Assembly: GCA_964637705.1 (NCBI GenBank)
Contig: CAZWVM010000002.1
Coordinates: forward strand, 1-64,000
Source: CAZWVM01 sp964637705
GTDB lineage: Bacteria > UBA8481
Length of the DNA: 64,000 bases
Reading direction: 5' to 3'
The first letter of the stretch is position 1. Each line of letters starts with the position of its first letter. The position numbers and the translations under genes were made by a program. Positions 15,656-24,459 of this stretch are shown here, piece after piece. The notes below the pieces were generated by a model. That model ran no database searches and was not told the origin of the DNA. It saw only the letters and a list, made by a program, of their open reading frames with translations.

Positions 15656-17145
15656 GTGACGACGCTGGACGCAGCACGCAAGGATGCCCCGCCACCCGCC
15701 CTGCTTGTCGTCGACGACGAGCCCGGCGTCCGCGACAGCCTTTCCGATTGGTTCCGTCAGGAATCGTGGGAGGTGGTGACGGCGGCGAGCGCCGACGAAG
15801 CCCTGGCTTTGGCGGGGCGTCGCCGCTTTCCCGTCGCGCTCCTGGACATCCGCCTGCCGGGGATGGACGGCCTGGAGCTGCAGAAGCGCCTGCGCCAGGT
15901 CGACCCCTCCATCACCATCATCGTCATGACCGCCTACGCCTCCGTCGGATCCGCTGTCCAGGCGATGAAGGAAGGCGCCTACGACTACATCACGAAGCCC
16001 TTCAACCCCGACGAGTTCACCGCGGTGATCCGGAACGCCCTGCGCGACCGGTCCCTTCTCGGCACGGCGGCGCCGGAACCGCCGTCCGTCGTGGCCGAGA
16101 GCCCGGCGATGAAGAGGACGATCGAGCGGCTCGACGGTCTGGCCGCGACCGAGGTCTCCGTCTTCCTCAAGGGGGAGGGTGGGACGGGGAAGGAGCTCAT
16201 GGGACGNNNNNNNNNNCGCCGGCGGTGGGGCCGGTGCGCCGGGCTTTTAGGTGCCCTCCCGCGGGCCCGGGGGGGGGGCCGGCTCCGGTGGCCCCGTTCC
16301 CCCCCCGGGGGGGGGGGGGGCGGGGGAAGGAGCTCATGGGACGGCGCATCCACGCCCTGAGTCATCGCCGGGCCTTCCACTTCGTGCCCGTCGGGTGCGC
16401 CGGCGCCGAGGAGAACGCTCTGCGTCGCGAGCTCTTCGGGCACGAGAAGGGGGGAGAGGCGGGGTTCGCCTTCCGGCGCAAGGGCAAGATCGAGATGGCG
16501 CACCGGGGCACCCTGTTCCTGGCCTCGATCGAGGAGATGCCGCTTCCCGTCCAGACGGACCTGGTGCGCGTCCTCGAGGAGGGAGCGACGTCGCGCCTCG
16601 GGAGCGACGAGGCGATCAAGGTCGACCTGAGGATCGTGGCCGCCGGGGCGGACGACCCGGCCGTCCTCTCTTCGCGGGATCGTCTCCGCAGGGATCTCAT
16701 CGACCGTCTTCATTCCTTCGTTGTCGAATTGCCGCCCCTGAGGGAGCGCCGCGAGGACATCCCCCGCCTGGCCGATCATTTCGCCCGGCAGTCAGCGCGC
16801 CTCATGAACCGGGCCGTCGAAGAGGTCGGGGCCACCGCGCTCGAGAAGCTCGCGGACTACGACTGGCCCGGTAATGTCCGAGAACTGCGCAACGTGGTGG
16901 AGCGCGCCGTCATCCTGGCGGAAGGCCGCGCGATCGAGGCGCGCCACATCATGATTCCCGCGACGCGCGGGGGTGCGGAGTCCGACAACCTGAGCTCGCT
17001 CGAGCGCGTGCATATCGAGGCGGTCCTGGAGGAGACGGGAGGGAACATGTCCCAGGCCGCGCGTCGGCTCGGCATCGACCGCACGACGCTCTATCGCAAG
17101 ATAGACCGCTACGGCATTCGACGCCCCGGCCAGGACGGCGCCTGA
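15656..17145 (+). CDS. NtrC-like response regulator with degenerate AAA+ domain; interrupted by an assembly scar
   Basis: The receiver domain is intact (LLVVDDEPGVRDSL, LLDIRLPGMDGLEL, YDYITKPFNPDEF) and so is Walker A (GEGGTGKE). A run of Ns plus junk then breaks the frame at 16207-16343. Removing one copy of a 21-base repeat and everything between restores one frame and a 450-residue protein. The rest of the AAA+ domain is unusual: the GAFTGA position reads GGEAGFAF and the Walker B Asp-Glu is missing (GTLFLASIEEM). The Fis-type helix-turn-helix is intact (NMSQAARRLGIDRTTLYRKI). It may bind DNA but probably cannot activate sigma-54 polymerase in the usual way. The GTG start at 15656 has a GGAG ribosome site. 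Confidence 0.85.
16207..16343. other. Assembly gap and erroneous gap-edge sequence
   Basis: Ten Ns (16207-16216) are followed by about 105 bases of G/C homopolymer-rich sequence that has stops in the gene's frame. A 21-base segment just left of the Ns (16186-16206) is repeated exactly at 16323-16343. Joining 16206 to 16344 removes 137 bases and brings the two halves into the same reading frame. This is a scaffolding or local-assembly artefact, not biology. Confidence 0.9.
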
Positions 17146-17154
17146 TCGCCGGGC

Positions 17155-17691
17155 ATGGTCTCGCGCGGGATCGATCTCCTGCCGCTGTCCTCCCTGCGCG
17201 GCCTCGAATCGCTGGCCCGGCACATCACGGTCGCGTTCGGGGAGGACGTGAGCGTGGTGTCCTCGTCGATCGAGAGGGAACGTTCCTGGGACGCTTCGCG
17301 GCGGCAGCATCATGCCGGCGTTCTCCTCGCGCAGCTCGAGGCGTCCCGCCCGGGCCGCGTCCTGGGCATCGCCTCGTTCGATCTCTTTCTCCCGATTTTC
17401 ACGCACATCTTCGGCCTGGCCCGGCTCGGGGGGCGCGCCGCGGTCGTCTCGAGCTATCGACTCGTCGATGCGCCGGGCGAGCGGCCCGCGGCCGAAGAGG
17501 ATGTGACGGAGCGGCTGATGAAGGAGTGTGTCCACGAGATCGGGCACACGTGGGGACTCGTCCATTGCCCCGACGAGACCTGCGCCATGGCGTCTTCGCG
17601 CAGCGTCGAGGAGGTCGACCTGAAGGGAGCCTTGCTGTGCGCGCGCTGCGCGCTGCGCCTCGGGGAACTCCGTGACGGGCTCCGGGGTTGA
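17155..17691 (+). CDS. Archaemetzincin-type zinc metalloprotease
   Basis: The 178-residue protein carries the complete archaemetzincin signature: HEIGHTWGLVHC (HExxHxxGxxHC with the catalytic Glu and three zinc-binding His), then CAM, then CARC about 17 residues later for the second zinc site. It has no signal peptide, so it is probably cytoplasmic. Physiological substrates of this family are unknown in prokaryotes. It lies 9 bases after a response regulator gene and one base before the sensor kinase ATG, so it is co-transcribed with a two-component system, which hints at regulated proteolysis. Confidence 0.9.
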   Translation: MVSRGIDLLPLSSLRGLESLARHITVAFGEDVSVVSSSIERERSWDASRRQHHAGVLLAQLEASRPGRVLGIASFDLFLPIFTHIFGLARLGGRAAVVSSYRLVDAPGERPAAEEDVTERLMKECVHEIGHTWGLVHCPDETCAMASSRSVEEVDLKGALLCARCALRLGELRDGLRG

Positions 17692-17692
17692 C

Positions 17693-19303
17693 ATGACACG
17701 GCCGGCGCATCGCGGCCTCGGCCTCGGCCCGCGCCTTGCCCTCGTCATCGCCGCCATGACCGTCCTCATCGCCGGCGGCGTGGCCTGGATCCTCCTGGAC
17801 GTTCAGGAGGAGAACCTATTCCGCGAGGCCGTCCACGGGGCGGAGCGCTTCTCGGAGACCTTGAAGCGCACCGCGCATCTCGCCATGATGAGGAACCAGC
17901 GCGAGGACCTGCAGAGCATCATTTCCGAGGCCAGCGGCGTCGAGGCCGTCGAGACGGTGAGGGTCATCAACAAGGCGGGACTCGTCACCTACTCGTCGCG
18001 GCCCGCCGAGGTCGGGAGCCGCGTGGACCTCGAGGCCGAAGCCTGCATCATCTGCCACGCCCGGGGTCAGCCGCTCGTCGCGCCGCTCAGCCACGAGCGC
18101 GTGCGCATCTTCCGCTCCGGTTCCTCGACCGGCCGCGTGATGGGCTACATCACGCCCATCTACAACGAGTCCCGGTGCGGCGTCTCCCGGTGCCACGCGC
18201 CCGTCGAGAGGCAGAAGGTGCTCGGCGTGATCGACGTTCAGCTCTCGCTCGCGGAGATCGACGAGGCGGCGCGGAAGGAAAGGACCCGGATCTCGGCCCT
18301 GATCGCTATCGGCGCCGTCTTCTTCGCCGTCCTCGGCGGCTGGGCCGGGACGCTTCTCGTGACGCGGCCGGTCCGCACCCTCGCGCAGGCGTGCCGGGAA
18401 ATCTCGGGCCGCAGCGACGAGGAGGCGCTTCCGCGCATCCGGCCCGTCGGCGTGGACGAACTCGAGGAGCTCGTGCGCTCCTTCAACGCCATGATCGAGC
18501 GCGTCACGGAGGCCCGCGAGAACCTGGAGCGGAAGGTCGAGGAACGGACGAAACAGCTTCGCGACGCCGAGGATCACCTGGTGCGGACCGAGAAGATGGC
18601 CGCGATGGGCGTGATGGCCGCGGGCATCGCCCACGAGATCAACAATCCCCTCACCGGCATCATCACGTTCGCCCACGTGCTCATGCGGAAGGCGGAACCG
18701 GGCGGGGAGGAGGTGACGCGTCTGAAACGCATCGTCGAGGAGGCGGAACGCTGCTCGCGCATCGTCGGGAACCTCCTCTCCCTCGCACGCCCCGCGGATC
18801 GCGTGAGGCGTCTCGTCTCCCTCCGTGCCGCGCTCGGGGCCACGCTGGAGCTCCTTCGTCCCCAGCCCGCGTTCCGCGGAGTCGACGTGCGCTTGAAGGA
18901 GGATCCCGCGGCCTCCGAACTCAGGGTCGACGGCGGGGGGTTGCACCAGGTTCTGGTCAATCTCATGAACAACGCGGCCGATGCGGGGGCCGGCCGCGTC
19001 GAGATCGAGACGCGTCTCCTTGCTTCGAACACGGATCGCCGCGTTGAAATCGCCGTTTCGGACGATGGAGCGGGGATCGCGGAGGAGCACAGAAAGCAGG
19101 TCTTTGATCCCTTTTTCACGACGAAGGAGGTCGGTAAGGGAACCGGCCTCGGTCTCTGGGTTTGCTATCGTATCGTTGCGGAAATGGGGGGGCGGATCGA
19201 GATCGCACCCTCGAGGGGACGCGGGACGAAGTTCCTCATCGAGCTTCCCGAGAACGTGGAAACGAACGAGGCCGACGGCGGAACCGCTGCACCTCCTAAA
19301 TAG
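17693..19303 (+). CDS. Sensor histidine kinase with periplasmic c-type heme motifs
   Basis: Of 536 residues, helices at about 14-36 and 202-225 bracket a periplasmic domain. This domain contains CIICH (118-122) and CGVSRCH (162-168, a CX4CH motif), both candidates for covalent heme c. HAMP, a coiled segment and a HisKA domain follow (MGVMAAGIAHEINNPLTGI with the phospho-acceptor His), then a HATPase domain (NLMNNAADAG, DDGAGI, FFTTKEVGKGTGLGL). Heme-bearing sensors of this layout respond to redox or gaseous ligands. ATG at 17693 is preferred over an upstream GTG at 17672 because it follows the archaemetzincin stop. The target may be either nearby NtrC-like regulator. Confidence 0.92.
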   Translation: MTRPAHRGLGLGPRLALVIAAMTVLIAGGVAWILLDVQEENLFREAVHGAERFSETLKRTAHLAMMRNQREDLQSIISEASGVEAVETVRVINKAGLVTYSSRPAEVGSRVDLEAEACIICHARGQPLVAPLSHERVRIFRSGSSTGRVMGYITPIYNESRCGVSRCHAPVERQKVLGVIDVQLSLAEIDEAARKERTRISALIAIGAVFFAVLGGWAGTLLVTRPVRTLAQACREISGRSDEEALPRIRPVGVDELEELVRSFNAMIERVTEARENLERKVEERTKQLRDAEDHLVRTEKMAAMGVMAAGIAHEINNPLTGIITFAHVLMRKAEPGGEEVTRLKRIVEEAERCSRIVGNLLSLARPADRVRRLVSLRAALGATLELLRPQPAFRGVDVRLKEDPAASELRVDGGGLHQVLVNLMNNAADAGAGRVEIETRLLASNTDRRVEIAVSDDGAGIAEEHRKQVFDPFFTTKEVGKGTGLGLWVCYRIVAEMGGRIEIAPSRGRGTKFLIELPENVETNEADGGTAAPPK

Positions 19304-19333
19304 AACCGTAATAATTCTCTTTCGAACGACTTG

Positions 19334-19362
19334 TTGACCATGATACGATTTCACGCTTGAAT
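19334..19362 (+). promoter_or_regulatory. Sigma-70-type promoter of the cytochrome maturation operon
   Basis: TTGACC and TTGAAT are separated by 17 bases, in the only AT-richer stretch between the kinase stop and the gene at 19407. A strong ribosome site (AAGGAGAG) follows. Confidence 0.5.
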
Positions 19363-19406
19363 CGGCGATCCCGTCCACCCGACGGCGGATCCAAGGAGAG
19401 AAAGAC

Positions 19407-19952
19407 ATGAATCGGAACACGGCGCTTGTCATCGCGGTCGCGCTCCTGTGCGGCATTGGTATCGGATACTGGGCCGCCTCGCCCAAGGACAACCTGGAAC
19501 CCCTGGGCGGCGAACCCGATCATCACGCGATGATGGGCAGTCCCGCGGGAACGCCCGGCGGGGTCTGCCCGGTCCAGGGCGATTCGGCCCCTGCGACCAT
19601 GGGCATGGGCGCCGGCATGGACATGTCGGCCGAGCCGGACATGCTCGCGCTCGAGGCCGCGGAGAAGGCGGCCCGCGAGAACCCGCGGGACGTCGAGATC
19701 CTGGTGGAGGCGGCCCGGCAGAACCGCCGGTTCGGCCGCGGCGCCGAGGCGAAGGCGTTCCTCGAGAAGGCATTGCAGTTGAAGGCCGACCATCCCGGCG
19801 CGCTCTTCGAAATGGCCGTCCTCAACATGCACGAGTTCAACGACACGCGTGGCGCCGTCGAATTCTTCGAGAAGTACCTGCGCGTCGACCCTAACGGCCC
19901 GAAGGCCGAGATGGCCCGGCGCGCCGTGGAAACTCTCAAGAGCGGGCAGTGA
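19407..19952 (+). CDS. Membrane-anchored Met/His-rich TPR protein (NrfG/CcmH-like)
   Basis: The 181-residue protein has an N-terminal anchor (ALVIAVALLCGIGIGYWAA) and then a Gly/Met/His-rich stretch (about 38-75; DHHAMMGS, MGMGAGMDMS) with one Cys in GGVCPVQ. TPR helices follow (about 80-175; LEKALQLKADHPGALFEMAV). TPR proteins of this form serve in cytochrome c maturation, as NrfG or the C-terminal part of CcmH/I do. It is first in the operon with resB-ccsA-hemX-hemA. The Met/His segment could bind copper or heme, which is an inference from composition only. Confidence 0.75.
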   Translation: MNRNTALVIAVALLCGIGIGYWAASPKDNLEPLGGEPDHHAMMGSPAGTPGGVCPVQGDSAPATMGMGAGMDMSAEPDMLALEAAEKAARENPRDVEILVEAARQNRRFGRGAEAKAFLEKALQLKADHPGALFEMAVLNMHEFNDTRGAVEFFEKYLRVDPNGPKAEMARRAVETLKSGQ

Positions 19953-19956
19953 CCTG

Positions 19957-21330
19957 ATGGGCCGCCGCGCCCTGCAGTTTCTCTCGTCGCTCGAATTCGC
20001 GATCGTTCTGCTTCTCGTCATCGCCGCCGTCTCGGCCGTCGGGACCTTTCTCGACCTCGGAGCCGAGGCGGGGCCGGACGATTATCTCAAGGCTTTCGGA
20101 CCCGCCGTGATGGGCGTCGCGGAGGCGCTCGACCTCCACGCCGGCCGTCTCTACGCCACGCGGTGGTTCAACGTTCTTCTCGGCCTTCTCGTCGCCAACC
20201 TTCTTCTCTGCGGCGTGAACTGGCTTCCGCGCACGCTGCGGGCGATCCGCTTCGCCGAACCCCCGGCCGGCGAAGCGTGGATCATGGAGCAGTCGCGCTC
20301 CGCCCGCTTCGAGGCCTCGCCCGCGTCCTTCGACCGGCTCGCGGACGGGCTTCGCGAGCGAGGCTTCGAGGTCAGGACGCGGGAGAACGGCGACGGGCGC
20401 GCCCTGGTCGGCGAGCGGCATCGCCACGGCCACTGGGGCTTCTTCATCACGCATGTCGGTTTCATCGTCATCGTCATCGGTGTCATCATGGGCCGGGCGT
20501 GGAGCGAGAAGGGCATGATGGTCATCGGCGAGGGCGAGATGAACGACGTGGTCGAACTGAGGAACGGGGGGACTGTCAAGCTTCCGTTCGCGCTCGGTCT
20601 CGACGACTTTCGCATGGAGTACTACAGCGACCTGATCGTCACGTCGCCCGGTTCGGCCGAGACCGCGCGGAGGACCGTGGATCCCGGCGACGCGCTGCGC
20701 TCCCCGGACGGCCGTTACGTCGTGCGGGTCGAAGCGATTCACCCGGACGCGCTCGTCGACGAGCACGGTCACGTGACGGAACGTTCCCGCGACTTCATCG
20801 CTCCCGTCATGGAGGTCTCGGTGACGGAGGGCGGCGTGGAGAAGGCGCGAACGGTCCTCCACCCGTCCGAGTCCCCGTCGCCCCTTCCCGGCCTCGACCT
20901 GGCCCTCCAGTATTTCATCGATCCCCATCACCCCCCGAAGGATTGGTTCTCCGAGATCGTCGTGATTGAGAACGGCCGCGCCCGGGGGCGTAAATCCGTC
21001 CGTGTCAACCACCCTCTCGACTTCGGCGGATGGAGATTCTACCAGTCGAGCTACGACCAGGAGGCGATGCGTTACACGGTCTTCGAGGCGGCCCGCGATC
21101 CCGGCGTGCCCGTCGTCTACGCCGGTTTCGTCGTGCTTCTCGCCGGCGTCTCGTTCATGTTCTTCTTCTCGCACCGGAGGGTCTGGGCCGTGTACACGCC
21201 GGGATCCCCGTCAGGCCGCCTGGCGGCGGCCGGATGGACCTACCAGGCCCACCGGGTGACTCACGAATGGTTCGAACCGCTCCTCGAGGCGGCGAGAGAT
21301 CCCGCGGAATCCAAGGGAGGAGAGAGATGA
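19957..21330 (+). CDS. resB: ResB/Ccs1 cytochrome c biogenesis protein
   Basis: The 457-residue protein has three N-terminal transmembrane helices (LEFAIVLLLVIAAVSAVGTF; WFNVLLGLLVANLLLCGVNW; FFITHVGFIVIVIGVIMG, with a conserved His), a large periplasmic domain of about 240 residues and a last helix (VVYAGFVVLLAGVSFMFFF). This is the ResB/Ccs1 layout. With CcsA it forms the System II heme lyase that exports heme and attaches it to CXXCH motifs. The 3' end overlaps ccsA (ATGA). Confidence 0.93.
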   Translation: MGRRALQFLSSLEFAIVLLLVIAAVSAVGTFLDLGAEAGPDDYLKAFGPAVMGVAEALDLHAGRLYATRWFNVLLGLLVANLLLCGVNWLPRTLRAIRFAEPPAGEAWIMEQSRSARFEASPASFDRLADGLRERGFEVRTRENGDGRALVGERHRHGHWGFFITHVGFIVIVIGVIMGRAWSEKGMMVIGEGEMNDVVELRNGGTVKLPFALGLDDFRMEYYSDLIVTSPGSAETARRTVDPGDALRSPDGRYVVRVEAIHPDALVDEHGHVTERSRDFIAPVMEVSVTEGGVEKARTVLHPSESPSPLPGLDLALQYFIDPHHPPKDWFSEIVVIENGRARGRKSVRVNHPLDFGGWRFYQSSYDQEAMRYTVFEAARDPGVPVVYAGFVVLLAGVSFMFFFSHRRVWAVYTPGSPSGRLAAAGWTYQAHRVTHEWFEPLLEAARDPAESKGGER

Positions 21331-22349
21331 ATTCCCTCTTCAATGCAGCGCTCGTCATGTACCTGCTCGCGACCGTCGCCTACCTGGGCGGGATGGCCGC
21401 GCGGCGCGAGTCGTGGGGCAAGGCCGGCTACGTGCTCCTGGCCCTGGGCGGAGCTTTCAACACGGCCGCGATCGCGATCATGACCTGGAAGGCGCACCGG
21501 ATTCCCTTCACCAACACCTTCGAGACGCTCGTCCTCTTTTCCTGGTTGATCGTCGCGGCCTGCCTGGCCTTCGAGAAGATGCTGGACGTCCCGGTGGCCG
21601 GCGCGGCGGTCTCGCCCCTGGCGCTTCTCTTTCTCGGCTACGCCGGGCTCCAGGGCGACGTCGAACTCCGGCCGCTGATCCCGGCCTTGAAGTCCAACTG
21701 GCTCCTGGCTCACGTGACGTCCTATTTCATCGCCTACGCCGTCGCGGCCATCTCCTACGGGTTGGGCACCCTCTACCTCCTCGTGCAGGAGGGGGCGGAC
21801 CGGGGGGCGCGGGCCGCCCGGATCTTCGGCGCCTTCAACGTGGGCCTGGTGGCGGGCGCCATCGCCTACTTCGCGGGGCACCTTCTCCTGGCGCGCCTGG
21901 ACGCGGTGGCGCCGATGCCCGAGATTCTGCAGCGCTTCCGCATCTCGATCGACCCGATCGCGCTCGGCGTCGCGGTCGTCGTCGCGTTGGCCGTGGGCAT
22001 CGCCGCCCCGCGCTTCCGCTCGGGCCTGCGCTCCCGGCTTCCCGCCGAAGACCGGCTGGACCGCGTGATCGAGTACGCGATCCGGTTCTCGTTCCCCTTC
22101 ATGACGCTCGGCATCGTCACGGGCGCTGTCTGGGCGAACGAAACCTGGGGGACGTACTGGAGCTGGGACCCGAAGGAAACCTGGGCGCTCGTCACGTGGC
22201 TCATCTACGCGGCCTATCTTCACGCGCGCATCGTGACGGGGTGGCGTGGCCGGGCGACCGTCGCGATGGCCGTGGCCGGTTTCCTCGTCATCGTCTTCAC
22301 CTACTTCGGCGTGAATTACCTCCTCTCGGGCCTCCACTCGTACGCATGA
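21327..22349 (+). CDS. ccsA: CcsA/ResC heme exporter and lyase subunit
   Basis: The 340-residue protein is highly hydrophobic (about eight helices) and has the tryptophan-rich heme-binding WWD-type segment WANETWGTYWSWDPKETWAL, followed by LIYAAYLHAR with a conserved His. This defines the CcsA/ResC half of the System II cytochrome c synthetase. GGGAGGAGAG precedes the ATG, which overlaps the resB stop. System II normally suffices for multiheme proteins, and here it sits directly upstream of an exceptional set of multiheme cytochromes. Confidence 0.93.
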   Translation: MNSLFNAALVMYLLATVAYLGGMAARRESWGKAGYVLLALGGAFNTAAIAIMTWKAHRIPFTNTFETLVLFSWLIVAACLAFEKMLDVPVAGAAVSPLALLFLGYAGLQGDVELRPLIPALKSNWLLAHVTSYFIAYAVAAISYGLGTLYLLVQEGADRGARAARIFGAFNVGLVAGAIAYFAGHLLLARLDAVAPMPEILQRFRISIDPIALGVAVVVALAVGIAAPRFRSGLRSRLPAEDRLDRVIEYAIRFSFPFMTLGIVTGAVWANETWGTYWSWDPKETWALVTWLIYAAYLHARIVTGWRGRATVAMAVAGFLVIVFTYFGVNYLLSGLHSYA

Positions 22350-23179
22350 TCGGCCTTCTCGGCCTGGTCGCGACCGCGCTGATCCTCGTCGCGGCGGGGT
22401 TCTATCTCGCGGCGTTCCTCGGCCGGCGGCCGGCCCTGTATGGTGTCGGAGCGGGGGCCGCGTCGGTCGCCCTCGCGCTGCTCTTCGCGGAGGGATCGTG
22501 GCACGTCCTCTTCGAGGCGCACCTGCCTTTCACGGATTACACGACGACGGCGATGTCCCTCTCCTTCCTCGCCGCCGCCTGCGCGCTCTGGGCCGACCGC
22601 GCCTGGAAGGTCCCGGCCGTGGGAGCCTTCCTGATGCCGCTCGTCGCGGTCGGGCAGGTCGTCGCCCGCACGCTCCTGCCCGAGCTGCGCCTCGCCGCCG
22701 ATCCCGCGACGCTGAGGCCGGAGGGATTGACGGCCTTTCTCATCGTTCACGTGGGGCTGGTCTTCCTCGGTTACGGTGCGATCTTCGTCTCCGCCGCGGC
22801 CTCGGCGATGTACCTGATCCTGGACCGTGACTTGAGGCTGGGGCATCCGGGTCCTCTCTACGACAGCGTGCCGCCGCTCGCGTCGTCGTCGTTCGTCGCC
22901 GTCAAGTCGCTTGCGTGGGGGATCGCCCTCCTCTTCACCGGGCTGGTCCTGGGCCTGCTCCGCGCCTGGCTCAAGCCGCCCGAGGACCACCGCCTGCTCC
23001 TCGACGCGAAGATCCTGGCCGCGTCGCTCGCGCTCTGCTACTTCGCCGGGATTCTCCTCACCGCGAGACGTCTCTCGCCCTGGCGCATCGCCTGGCTTGT
23101 CGTGGCCGGCGCCGTGATGCTTCTCGTCCTTCACACGGGCCTCGCCGTGGCGCCCGGGCTGCACCAATACGCCCCATGA
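22346..23179 (+). CDS. HemX-like CcsA-family membrane protein
   Basis: The 277-residue protein has about eight helices of the same cytochrome c assembly family as CcsA but without the WWD segment (LVFLGYGAIFVSAAASAMYL; SFVAVKSLAWGIALLFTG). In Bacillus and others such proteins (HemX) sit next to hemA and affect glutamyl-tRNA reductase level. The same pairing is seen here. It overlaps both neighbours by four bases. Confidence 0.82.
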   Translation: MIGLLGLVATALILVAAGFYLAAFLGRRPALYGVGAGAASVALALLFAEGSWHVLFEAHLPFTDYTTTAMSLSFLAAACALWADRAWKVPAVGAFLMPLVAVGQVVARTLLPELRLAADPATLRPEGLTAFLIVHVGLVFLGYGAIFVSAAASAMYLILDRDLRLGHPGPLYDSVPPLASSSFVAVKSLAWGIALLFTGLVLGLLRAWLKPPEDHRLLLDAKILAASLALCYFAGILLTARRLSPWRIAWLVVAGAVMLLVLHTGLAVAPGLHQYAP

Positions 23180-24459
23180 CGATCGTCTGCGCCGGGGTGT
23201 CGCACGGCACGGCTTCCCTGTCCGTCCGCGAGCCCCTTGCCCGGTCTTGCGGCGACGTCGGTGCGGTGAGGGACGAGATCGGCGCGGCGGAAGCCGTGCT
23301 TCTTTCGACGTGCAACCGCGTGGAGATCTACGCGGCGGGCGCGCCGCCCGCGGCCGTGCTCTCCGGGCTGTCTCGCGGCCGCGCCCTGCCCGAGGGAGCG
23401 GCCTACGTCAGGGAGGACGTTGAGGCGGTGCACCATCTCTTCCGTGTCGCCTCGTCGCTCGACTCCCTCGTCCTCGGGGAGAACCAGATCCTGGGCCAGG
23501 TGCTCGTCGCCGAGAACGCCGCGGTGGAGGCGAAGACGGCGGGTCCTCTCCTGCGCCGGCTCTTCGAGTCGGCGCGGCGCTGCGGCCGCGACGTGCGCAC
23601 CCTCACGCGCATCGGGGAGGGGGCGGCCTCGGTCGCCTCGATCGCCCTCGAACTGGCGCTCAAGGTCTACGGCAACCTGGCGGGACGCCGCATCATGCTG
23701 CTCGGGGCCGGCGACATGGGCCACGCTGCCGTCGAGAACCTGCGCGGACGCGGCGCGGTCGTCTCCGTCGTCTGTCGCTCTCGCCGCGACCGCGCGGAGG
23801 CGCTCGCGGAGGAGGCGGGGGGCGAGGTAGTGGAACTCGAGGCGATTCCCGGGGCCCTGGCCCGGGTCGATATCGTCCTCTCGTCGACGTCCTTCCCGGG
23901 TTACGTCGTCACGCGCCCGATGGTCGAGGCTGCGATGAGGGGGCGCCACACGCCGCTTCTCCTCCTCGACATCGCGGTGCCGCGCGACATCGACCCGGCC
24001 ATCCACGGGATGCACGGGGTTTACCTCTTCGACATGGACGGCCTCGAGACGATGGCCCTCTCGCGGCGCGAAGCGAGGCGCGAGGAGGTGTCCAAGGCGG
24101 AGGTTCTCGTGCGGACGCACGTCGACTCGTACCTCGCCTGGCTCGAGGCGCGCAACGCGAGCCACGTGATCCGGGCGCTCGAGCAGAGATTCGAGGACGT
24201 GCGCGCGGGCGTCTGGAAGGAGATGACGCCGCTCCTGGAATCGCTGGGGCCTCGCGCGAAGAGTCGCTGCGAATACCTGACGCGCCTGATGGTGCAGAGG
24301 CTTCTGCACGCGCCGCTGACCGCGCTGGGCCGCGGCGACGCGGTCTTCCCCCCGGAGGACCGGGCCGCGGCCTTGGAGACTCTGTTCGACCTGGCGAAGA
24401 AGACTCGGGACGATGAAGGCGAATCCAGTCCGGCGGACGGGGTGAAACCGAAGCCGTAG
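23176..24459 (+). CDS. hemA: Glutamyl-tRNA reductase
   Basis: The 428-residue protein has the HemA motifs: VCAGVSHGTASLSVRE, LLSTCNRVEIYA with the catalytic Cys, SLDSLVLGENQILGQV, an NADPH-binding Rossmann segment (IMLLGAGDMGHAAVENL) and a C-terminal dimerisation helix region. It makes glutamate-1-semialdehyde from glutamyl-tRNA, the committed step of C5-pathway heme synthesis. Its position as the last gene of a cytochrome maturation operon links heme supply to heme attachment. Confidence 0.95.
   Translation: MTIVCAGVSHGTASLSVREPLARSCGDVGAVRDEIGAAEAVLLSTCNRVEIYAAGAPPAAVLSGLSRGRALPEGAAYVREDVEAVHHLFRVASSLDSLVLGENQILGQVLVAENAAVEAKTAGPLLRRLFESARRCGRDVRTLTRIGEGAASVASIALELALKVYGNLAGRRIMLLGAGDMGHAAVENLRGRGAVVSVVCRSRRDRAEALAEEAGGEVVELEAIPGALARVDIVLSSTSFPGYVVTRPMVEAAMRGRHTPLLLLDIAVPRDIDPAIHGMHGVYLFDMDGLETMALSRREARREEVSKAEVLVRTHVDSYLAWLEARNASHVIRALEQRFEDVRAGVWKEMTPLLESLGPRAKSRCEYLTRLMVQRLLHAPLTALGRGDAVFPPEDRAAALETLFDLAKKTRDDEGESSPADGVKPKP

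Noticed and set aside
15748..16206. Alternative reading frame across the receiver domain of the second regulator
   Set aside because: It is a low-complexity Arg/Gly-rich shadow; the real receiver domain is in the other frame and the two halves join after collapse of the 21-base repeat.
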